Assembly: GCA_035651595.1 (NCBI GenBank)
Contig: DASRFJ010000365.1
Span: forward strand, 1 to 11,173
DNA length: 11,173 nt
From: JAFARZ01 sp035651595
GTDB lineage: Bacteria > Actinomycetota > Actinomycetes > Streptosporangiales > Streptosporangiaceae
Direction of reading: 5' to 3'
Positions 1 to 5,123 of the stretch are shown here, one piece after another (within the stretch, counting starts at the first letter, position 1; every line of letters starts with the position of its first letter). Position numbers and translations under genes: made by a program. The notes beneath the pieces are model-generated. The model did not search any database, was not told where the DNA came from, and was given only the letters and a program-made list of their open reading frames with translations.

Positions 1-2
1 GC

Positions 3-53
3 TGGCGAGGCGCGTCTGAGATCCGCCAGATCTTCGGCGGTACCGGAGGCTAA
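3..53 (+). CDS. Possible 3' end of a gene entering from the left
   Basis: One frame is open from the left edge and stops at TAA (51-53). It encodes about 16 residues ending in IRQIFGGTGG. Codon third positions are mostly G or C, as in real genes nearby, and a strong terminator-like hairpin follows 72 bases later, which is the expected order for a gene end. Sixteen residues are far too few to name a family, and chance openness over such a length is common in high-GC DNA. The call rests mainly on context and is weak. Confidence 0.3.
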   Translation, partial: WRGASEIRQIFGGTGG

Positions 54-124
54 CGCAGCAGGCGCGCGGCCGTGCCAACGGGGGCCGGCCGACTGCCAGC
101 AGACCGCTCCCGGATCGATGTAAC

Positions 125-155
125 GCCAGGCGCCGGGCTAGGCCCGGCGCCTGGC
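125..155 (+). terminator. Strong GC-rich hairpin, probable transcription terminator
   Basis: Two perfectly complementary 14-base arms (125-138, GCCAGGCGCCGGGC, and 142-155) flank a three-base TAG loop. Twelve of the 14 pairs are G-C, so the RNA hairpin would be extremely stable on either strand. No T-run follows, which is normal for actinomycete factor-independent terminators. It lies 72 bases after the presumed gene end at 53 and about 200 bases before the reductase gene at 356, so it most likely separates the two units. Confidence 0.7.
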
Positions 156-355
156 AACGCTCGTTCGCCCGCGCGCGCCAGTCCTCTCCGACGGAGTGTC
201 ATATCTGTCCTGCCACGCCGAGTCATCACCGAAGACGTCGTCGATCGTGTCGGCGAGGGAACCTGCGGCCTGCTCACGTGTCGAGAAAGCGGCCCTGGCT
301 GCGACCACACCATGAGCAGTGATGAACTCGGCTTCGACCAGGAGGTATACCTGTC
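156..355. other. Intergenic leader before the reductase gene
   Basis: With 54-124 and the hairpin, this is a gene-free stretch of about 300 bases. I see no RNA gene, no insertion-sequence end and no clear -10/-35 pair. The only firm element is the ribosome binding site AGGAGG at 340-345, ten bases before the ATG at 356. Overlapping open frames exist on both strands, but none has a start codon with a ribosome binding site. The promoter of the reductase gene is presumably here. Confidence 0.5.
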
Positions 356-1000
356 ATGTCACTAGTCCGTGTGCACAACATGTCCGTCTCGCTCGATGGC
401 TTCGGCACCGGTGCCGGCCAGGGCCTGGAGGCACCCTTCGGGCATGCCGGCGACCGGCTGGTGCGATGGTTCACCGGTACCCGTTCGTTTCACGCCATGC
501 AGGGCCAGCAAGGCGGGAGCGCCGGCATCGACGACGCCTTCGCGAGCAACTGGGGGCCGGGCATCGGCGCGGAGATCATGGGACGCAATAAGTTCGGCCC
601 GCAGCGCGGGCCGTGGACCGACGAGGAATGGAAGGGCTGGTGGGGTGAGGAGCCCCCGTTCCGTACCCCCGTCTTCGTGCTCACCCATCACCTCAGGCCC
701 TCGATCCAGATGAAGGGCGGTACCACCTTCCACTTCACCGACGCCAGCCCGGCGCAGGCGCTCGCGGCGGCCAAGGAGGCCGCGGGCGGCCTCGATGTCC
801 GCATCGGCGGCGGCCCGGCCACCATCCGCCAGTTCCTCGCCGCCGGCCTGATCGACCACATGCACATCGCGCTCGTGCCGGTACTTCTCGGTCGCGGCGA
901 GTCCCTCTGGGATGGCCTGGAGGGCATGGAAGGGCGCTTCGCGATCGAGTCGGTGAGCTCCCCTGGCGGCGTCACCCACGTCACGTTCACCCGCCGTTAA
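356..1000 (+). CDS. RibD C-terminal / dihydrofolate-reductase-fold family protein
   Basis: This 214-residue protein has the layout of the small RibD-C/DHFR-like reductases common in actinobacteria. The start MSLVRVHNMSVSLDGF matches the family's opening strand with the conserved SLDGF. The middle has GAEIMGRNKFGP, matching the family's 'MGRxxF' substrate/cofactor loop. The C-terminal half has RIGGGPATIRQFLAAGLID followed by IALVPVLLGRGESLW, the glycine-rich NADPH-binding loop and the final strand pair. Such proteins are cytoplasmic and probably reduce a pterin, flavin-precursor or other heterocycle with NADPH; the true substrate is usually unknown. The ATG is preceded by AGGAGG at good spacing, so the start is secure. 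It is transcribed alone and faces the MDR gene at 1179-2096. Nothing links it to the peptide cluster. Confidence 0.88.
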   Translation: MSLVRVHNMSVSLDGFGTGAGQGLEAPFGHAGDRLVRWFTGTRSFHAMQGQQGGSAGIDDAFASNWGPGIGAEIMGRNKFGPQRGPWTDEEWKGWWGEEPPFRTPVFVLTHHLRPSIQMKGGTTFHFTDASPAQALAAAKEAAGGLDVRIGGGPATIRQFLAAGLIDHMHIALVPVLLGRGESLWDGLEGMEGRFAIESVSSPGGVTHVTFTRR

Positions 1001-1051
1001 CGGACCGCGCGCGGATTCCGGGTGCCGTCCATGCTGGGTGTCACCACCGTA

Positions 1052-1082
1052 CGTTCGGAATAAAAGATCTTCAGGCCGAACG
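1052..1082. terminator. Candidate hairpin between convergent genes
   Basis: Seven-base perfect arms CGTTCGG (1052-1058) and CCGAACG (1076-1082) enclose a 17-base loop that contains the small palindrome AAGATCTT. It lies 50 bases after the reductase stop and about 100 bases before the stop of the convergent MDR gene, so it could end transcription from either side. The stem is short and the loop long, so this is only a candidate. Confidence 0.35.
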
Positions 1083-1178
1083 GCTGTGGTGCTATCGGAC
1101 GCCACCCGGAACTGGGCCGTATCGGCCATGGCTCTAGCCTCCTCTTCATCTCGTTCTCCCGCGGCCCGCGGCCTGCGG

Positions 1179-2096
1179 TCAGCGGATGTCCAGGACGGCC
1201 TTGCCGTCGACCTTGCCGTTGGCTAGGGCGTCGAGGAAGTCGCTGGTCTGGTCCCAGCTGGCGTGCAGGCCGATGGGGGGGCGTAGCCGGCCGCCGGCGA
1301 GCAGTCCGGCCAGGGTGGCCAGGTCATCGCCGGAGGCGCCGGGCTGGGCATAGGAGAAGTAGCTGCGGATGACCGCATTCTCGTGCCCGAAGAAGTCGGT
1401 CAGGGTGAGCTGCGCGGGCTCGGGGTCGGCGACGCCGATCAGCACTACGGTGCCGCCGGGCGCGACCTTGCTGACCGCGGCGGCCAGGGTACGGCCGCCG
1501 ACGTCGTCCAGGACCAGATCGAACAGCCCGGCCGCGTCGCCGACCGTGGCGGCGACCTCGGCCGCGCCGTGATCCAGCAGTTCCGGGGCCGCGTCCGGGC
1601 GGCGGCTGACCGCGACCACCTCGGCGCCGGCCAGCGCGGCGAGCTGGATCTGGAACCGGCCCACCGCCCCGGCCGCGGTGACCAGGATCCGGCGGCCGAG
1701 CAGGCTCCCGCCCAGCGCCACGGTCCGCAAGGCGGTGCGCCCGGCGATGCCCAGCGTGGCCGCCGCTGCCATCTCCACGCCGGCGGGCAGCACCGCGAGC
1801 GCGTGCACCGGGACGGCCGCCCGCTCGGCCCAGCCAGCGCCCTCCACCACTGCGGCGACCCGGGTCCCGGCCGCCGGGCCGCTGCCGTCCGCGGCCGGCG
1901 TGACCACGGTTCCGGCGATGTCCTGGCCGGGCCGCCAGCCAGCCGGGCGTGCGGCGAGCAGGGCCAGCTCACCGGGGTTCAGGCTGAACGCCTCCACCGC
2001 CACCAGCGCCTCGTCCGGGGCGGGAGCCGGCTCGGGGACGCCGGCGGTGAGGGCGACCCGGCCCGGCCCGCCGGGCGTACTGATGATCGCGCGCAT
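1179..2096 (-). CDS. NADP-dependent oxidoreductase, zinc-independent MDR (quinone oxidoreductase-like)
   Basis: A 305-residue medium-chain dehydrogenase/reductase. Residues 1-115 form the GroES-like catalytic domain, including SLNPGELALL in place of the usual 'vNpvD' segment and RPGQDIAGTV. Residues 116-260 form the Rossmann domain. The cofactor loop VTAAGAVGRFQIQLA (about 139-153) stands where family members have GASGGVG, and SRRPD follows the second strand, which suits NADP(H). No cysteine/histidine zinc ligands are visible, so this is the zinc-free quinone reductase type, a cytoplasmic enzyme reducing quinones or enones. The frame is open further upstream, to an ATG at 2183. The ATG at 2096 is preferred because GAGGAGG stands six bases before it and because the longer start would cover the divergent promoter. 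It is transcribed away from the LysR gene at 2224, its probable regulator. Confidence 0.88.
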   Translation of the reverse strand: MRAIISTPGGPGRVALTAGVPEPAPAPDEALVAVEAFSLNPGELALLAARPAGWRPGQDIAGTVVTPAADGSGPAAGTRVAAVVEGAGWAERAAVPVHALAVLPAGVEMAAAATLGIAGRTALRTVALGGSLLGRRILVTAAGAVGRFQIQLAALAGAEVVAVSRRPDAAPELLDHGAAEVAATVGDAAGLFDLVLDDVGGRTLAAAVSKVAPGGTVVLIGVADPEPAQLTLTDFFGHENAVIRSYFSYAQPGASGDDLATLAGLLAGGRLRPPIGLHASWDQTSDFLDALANGKVDGKAVLDIR

Positions 2097-2174
2097 CGGA
2101 ATCCTCCTCGTCGTGGGTGACGATTCCAGCCCACCGCGCATCCCGGCCCCGAACAAGATCCAAGGCGCCTGCGG

Positions 2175-2191
2175 AACAATCACCGATAGTT
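2175..2191. promoter_or_regulatory. Candidate LysR operator in the divergent promoter
   Basis: The sequence AACaATC-acc-GATaGTT is an imperfect inverted repeat: six of the eight base pairs around the central base match. It overlaps a T-N11-A arrangement (T2180 to A2192) of the kind LysR-type regulators bind. It lies 32 bases before the LysR GTG and 78 bases before the MDR ATG, in the only space the two genes share. The binding claim is an inference from symmetry and place. Confidence 0.5.
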
Positions 2192-2223
2192 ATGAGTTGC
2201 GGCGGACGGGAGGTGAGGCGTCC

Positions 2224-3114
2224 GTGGAGCTGCGGCAGTTGCGGTACTTCGTGACCGTCGCCGAACACCGCAACTTCGGCCGGGCCGCGGAAGCGCTGCG
2301 GATTGTCCAGCCTGCGGTCAGCCAGCAGGTCGCCCGGCTGGAACGCGAACTCGGCCTGGCGCTGTTTGACCGCTCGCGCCGCCAGATCACCCTCACCCCG
2401 GACGGGCAGGCGTTCCTGCCGCACGCCCGCCGGATCCTCGCCGCGGCCGACCAGGCCGCCCGCGCCGCCGCCGGGCTGGCCGCCGGCCAGTCCGGGCTGC
2501 TGCGCGTTGGCAGCAGCGAAGTCCTAGGCCCCCGCCTGGAGCAGATCCTCGCCGCGTTCCGCCACCGCAGGCCCGCCGCCGTCATCGAGCTCATCCCAGC
2601 CCCCACCCTGGCGAAGCTGGCCGCGGTCGCCGCCGGCGACCTGGACGCCGCATTCGTCCGCGCCGCCCCGCCCGCTCCCGGTGTCGCTGTCCGCCTGCTG
2701 TGGGACGAACCGCTGCATGCCGCCATCCCGGCTCAGCTCATACCCGGCGACGGCGCCCCCGTCGATCTGGGGGCGCTGGCCAGCCTGCCGCTCTCCCAGG
2801 CCAGCCCGGCCGCCAACCCAGGCGTGCACGACCTGATCACCGCTGCCTGCCGCGCCGCCGGGTTCACCCCGAGGCCCGGCCCGCCATTCGGCAGCGTCCA
2901 GGACCTGCTCGCCGCCCACGTCGCCGCCGGGCGCTGCTGGACCCTCCTGTACGCCGGCACCCCGGCTGCGGCCATCCCATCCGGCGTGGCCCTCCTGCCG
3001 ACACGCCCCGCCCTGCATATCCCTACCGGCCTTGCCGTCCCCCATCCGGCCCGGCGTCCGCTCACCGGCGAACTGCTCACCGCCGCACACGCCGCCATCA
3101 CACCGTTGCCGTAG
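2224..3114 (+). CDS. LysR family transcriptional regulator
   Basis: A 296-residue LysR-type regulator of normal family length. Residues 1-60 are the winged helix-turn-helix: the start VELRQLRYFVTVAEHRNFGR and the recognition helix region QPAVSQQVARLERELGLALFDR are textbook for the family. A linker helix follows (about 63-90), then the periplasmic-binding-protein-like effector domain (about 91-290). The GTG start is chosen because GGGAGG (2208-2213) precedes it and because the conserved ELRQLRYF begins right there; an in-frame TTG at 2197 is a poorer choice. It diverges from the MDR oxidoreductase with 127 bases between the start codons. This is the usual arrangement in which the regulator controls its neighbour and itself in response to a small ligand. 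The ligand cannot be read from the sequence. Confidence 0.92.
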   Translation: MELRQLRYFVTVAEHRNFGRAAEALRIVQPAVSQQVARLERELGLALFDRSRRQITLTPDGQAFLPHARRILAAADQAARAAAGLAAGQSGLLRVGSSEVLGPRLEQILAAFRHRRPAAVIELIPAPTLAKLAAVAAGDLDAAFVRAAPPAPGVAVRLLWDEPLHAAIPAQLIPGDGAPVDLGALASLPLSQASPAANPGVHDLITAACRAAGFTPRPGPPFGSVQDLLAAHVAAGRCWTLLYAGTPAAAIPSGVALLPTRPALHIPTGLAVPHPARRPLTGELLTAAHAAITPLP

Positions 3115-3403
3115 GCTTCCCGGCCCGCCAGATCCGGACGGGTCGTACCTGCGGGACGCGCTTGAAAGTTGCACTTCTCCCCGGCACTTCTCGCCGGCAG
3201 GTCACTGAGTTCTTGCCAGAGCCAGGATTCACGGAAATTACCAGGTCAGACGCGATCGCGGCATTGTAGAGCAGTACGCGTGCCGCCCACCGTGAAACTC
3301 GTCACCTGCAAACAAGAGGATTCGCAGCAGGATCAATTTTGCGGTAAGCGGCATTGCGGACAGGGGTTGGTATGGTGTCCGGCAACGCGAACTGGAGGGA
3401 CCA
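3115..3403. other. Intergenic region after the LysR gene
   Basis: This is 289 bases without a convincing gene. About 65 bases after the LysR stop, CCGGC (3181-3185) and GCCGG (3193-3197) form a short hairpin with a seven-base loop, next to a nine-base direct repeat GCACTTCTC; it may be the LysR terminator. The right part must contain the promoter of the exported protein at 3404, but I see no good -35/-10 pair. The ribosome binding site GGAGGG (3394-3399) closes the region. Confidence 0.4.
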
Positions 3404-3808
3404 ATGAAGGAAGTAGCGCGACGGGTCAAGGCGGCCGGGCTGGCTTGTGTGCTTACTGCCGGGCTGACTGTGGGGGCGACAGTGTTTGCCGCAACCCCGG
3501 CGCTTGCGTCGAATGGCCCCTGCACCGACGTCGCGACTGCCCAGCCGACGGCGGTTCATTGGACTACGTCAGAGGCGTCACAGACCGTGAAGTTCCTGAA
3601 CAGCGGCTCAATAGTAACCGGTCCCTGCGACTACATTAACAACACCAGTGAGAATCACTGGTACATGCGGGTGAACTATATCGGCCCGAACAACAATAAC
3701 GGCTACGGCTACATCTGGGTCCAGCGGTTGTACTTCGGCTCGGCTCACCAGTGTGATTTTGACGGCACCGTCTACGCTATTCCGTCGTCTGCCTGCCACC
3801 TGTCGTAG
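3404..3808 (+). CDS. Small exported protein, four cysteines, possible SH3-like fold
   Basis: A 134-residue protein with a clear Sec signal peptide: a positively charged start (MKEVARRVK), a hydrophobic core (about 10-30) and a cleavage site after ALA at residue 35. The mature part is about 99 residues and has four cysteines (40, 75, 117, 131), which could form two disulfides outside the cell. The stretch WYMRVNY, then an Asn-rich turn, then GYGYIWVQRLYF (about 86-111) resembles the last strands of bacterial SH3-like domains, which often end 'GWVxxxYL'; that is an inference from pattern only. No catalytic motif is visible. The start is well supported by GGAGGG four bases upstream. It stands alone, with a hairpin candidate downstream. 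Function unknown. Confidence 0.8.
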   Translation: MKEVARRVKAAGLACVLTAGLTVGATVFAATPALASNGPCTDVATAQPTAVHWTTSEASQTVKFLNSGSIVTGPCDYINNTSENHWYMRVNYIGPNNNNGYGYIWVQRLYFGSAHQCDFDGTVYAIPSSACHLS

Positions 3809-3868
3809 CAGACGGACAGCCAGAGAAGGCCGGGGGATGCTCGGCGCTGTCCCGCGGGGTCGTCCTCC

Positions 3869-3913
3869 GAGAATATTACTGGCATATCACACAAATGCCA
3901 TTCCGTCATTCTC
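3869..3913 (+). terminator. Nested inverted repeat downstream of the exported-protein gene
   Basis: An inner stem TGGCAT (3880-3885) / ATGCCA (3895-3900) is enclosed by an outer stem GAGAAT (3869-3874) / ATTCTC (3908-3913), with unequal internal loops of five and seven bases. It begins 61 bases after the stop at 3808 and ends about 90 bases before the next start. The AT content is higher than in its surroundings. It could be a weak terminator or mRNA 3' structure, or a protein-binding site in the promoter region of the gene at 4007. Confidence 0.35.
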
Positions 3914-4006
3914 AGCAACATTGACAACAACAGCATCACAGTCGTCCACTAGGGACTTGATGGTGCGGTAGCTCTCGGCAACGGGAGCGTTACTCAAGGA
4001 GTTGCG

Positions 4007-4486
4007 ATGACGGACAGCGCCGCACGACTCGCGGCCCGGGCCGCAGGCCCGCGCACCCAGGCGGCACGCACACGACTCGCGATGCTGATCGGAGGGCCTG
4101 CCATGATCGCGGGCCTGACCGCGGTCCCCGCCGGAGCCGCCCACGCGGCGACCTTCGGCTACGGATACCAGAACAACTACGGCGCCGGGACACTCGGCTC
4201 GCTCCGTGGCTCGATATCGGGAACGTGCCTTTCTCCGGGTGACAGGATCAACTACGGCGGCGCGGCGTTCGATGAAGGCGACGGCGCCCACGGCGAGACC
4301 GACAACTCGGCCATCTGCGGGCCCAATGGGTCCTGGACCATGACCAACGTCTATCCCTCGCGGTCGATTGATCCTTACCGGGAAGGCGACACGGACCAGC
4401 TGGTCGGCGCAGCCGAGGAGATCGCCCCCGATGGGACGGTTGTTGCCTCCGCTACCGTCGAGGCCACCGAGATCGCCAGCCACTGA
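4007..4486 (+). CDS. Exported protein of unknown function
   Basis: A 159-residue protein with an export signal. There is a long charged N-region with several arginines (residues 1-24), a hydrophobic stretch (about 25-41) and a cleavage site of the AHA|A type near residue 47. The mature domain is about 112 residues, begins with Tyr/Gly/Asn-rich sequence (FGYGYQNNYGAG) and contains two cysteines (74 and 104) that could pair. It reads like a compact beta-rich extracellular domain, but I recognise no family. AAGGAG (3996-4001) stands five bases before the ATG. A TTGACA hexamer at 3921-3926 could be a -35 element, but no good -10 sits at the right distance. The stop is only four bases before the next gene, so the two are probably cotranscribed and perhaps translationally coupled. 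Confidence 0.75.
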   Translation: MTDSAARLAARAAGPRTQAARTRLAMLIGGPAMIAGLTAVPAGAAHAATFGYGYQNNYGAGTLGSLRGSISGTCLSPGDRINYGGAAFDEGDGAHGETDNSAICGPNGSWTMTNVYPSRSIDPYREGDTDQLVGAAEEIAPDGTVVASATVEATEIASH

Positions 4487-4490
4487 CGCC

Positions 4491-5123
4491 ATGAAGACGA
4501 TCTTCCCGTACATCGCGGCCAGCACCGCCGAGGTAGCACCGCGGATGAACATCTGCGTCGGTGACGGGCTGGCCTATATCGACGAGCGCCCGTCAGACCG
4601 AGACGACCAGGGCATCTTGTGGACCCGGCAAGTCCTCGCCCACGGCCAGGGAACCCCGCTGTACGGGAAGATCCACGTCACTCGGCAGCGCCACGCCGTG
4701 CTCGCGCTGCTGTGCCAGGTCTGCGGCGGTGAACCTGACGAGAACGACGACGGCATATTGTGGCTGCTCCCTGGCCGGTGGCAGGGCGAGCCGGTCTCCT
4801 ATCCTCCGATCTGCCAGCCATGCTGCGTTAAGGCACTGCGGATGTGCCCGCCACTGCGGCAGAGCCACACGGTCCTGCGTGTCCGCGACGTCGAGCCCTA
4901 CGGCGTCCTTGCCCGGCAGTTCGACAGCGCCTGCCGCGAGATCCGCCCCGACCCGGTCCTCATGCGCTACGGAGATCCGCGCCTGCCCATGTCGCTCGGC
5001 GTCCAGCAAGTCGTCACACTCCGTGGCGTCGGGACGCTCACCCACCCGACGGCGTGCGGCCATCGGGCAGAGGCGGTGGCGGAGGTGGCAGAGGCGGTGG
5101 TGGAGGTTCAGTCCGGGCCGTAG
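4491..5123 (+). CDS. Conserved actinobacterial protein of unknown function with two CxxC motifs
   Basis: A 210-residue cytoplasmic protein without signal peptide or membrane segment. From memory it resembles a widespread Streptomyces family of uncharacterised proteins that open with a PYIA motif (here residues 6-9), then YIDERPSDRDDQGILW (about 29-44). The family's LCQVC (C75, C78) and the later CQPCC (C108, C111, C112) probably form one zinc site. ILWLLP lies between the two cysteine pairs. The ATG at 4491 is chosen because it keeps the PYIA segment; no strong ribosome binding site is visible, which fits coupling to the gene ending at 4486. An in-frame ATG at 4545 is the alternative. The last residues are two heptads, AEAVAEV and AEAVVEV, encoded by a tandem 21-base repeat. 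Its last 16 bases overlap the end of the convergent SARP-caspase gene. Function unknown. Confidence 0.75.
   Translation: MKTIFPYIAASTAEVAPRMNICVGDGLAYIDERPSDRDDQGILWTRQVLAHGQGTPLYGKIHVTRQRHAVLALLCQVCGGEPDENDDGILWLLPGRWQGEPVSYPPICQPCCVKALRMCPPLRQSHTVLRVRDVEPYGVLARQFDSACREIRPDPVLMRYGDPRLPMSLGVQQVVTLRGVGTLTHPTACGHRAEAVAEVAEAVVEVQSGP
5067..5108 (+). repeat. Tandem 21-base direct repeat
   Basis: Unit one (5067-5087) and unit two (5088-5108) match at 19 of 21 bases. They are in frame with the 4491-5123 gene and encode the heptads AEAVAEV and AEAVVEV. The second unit runs into the stop codon of the minus-strand gene (5108-5110). Confidence 0.85.

Noticed and set aside
138..353. A minus-strand frame open over about 70 codons, encoding a natural-looking acidic segment (LADTIDDVFGDDSAWQDRYD), ending at a TAG inside the hairpin loop region.
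   Set aside because: It has no ATG, the only usable GTG lacks a ribosome binding site, and plus-strand frames over the same bases look equally codon-biased. It could be a gene remnant but cannot be supported.
362..1129. Long minus-strand frame opposite the RibD/DHFR-like gene.
   Set aside because: The plus-strand product has clear family motifs and a strong ribosome binding site; the minus frame is low-complexity Arg/Ala/Gly sequence, typical antisense shadow.
2097..2183. Upstream ATG at 2183 as start of the MDR oxidoreductase.
   Set aside because: The added 29 residues do not match the family's start, the strong GAGGAGG serves the ATG at 2096, and the longer start would overlap the operator candidate.
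2700..3269. Long plus-strand open frame overlapping the LysR gene and running past its end.
   Set aside because: It is the shifted-frame shadow of the GC-rich LysR gene. The tail after 3114 has no ribosome binding site and no recognisable motif.
3921..3953. TTGACA as -35 element of a promoter for the exported protein at 4007.
   Set aside because: No -10-like hexamer lies 16-19 bases downstream; the nearest TAG-type sequence is too far. Mentioned only as a possibility.
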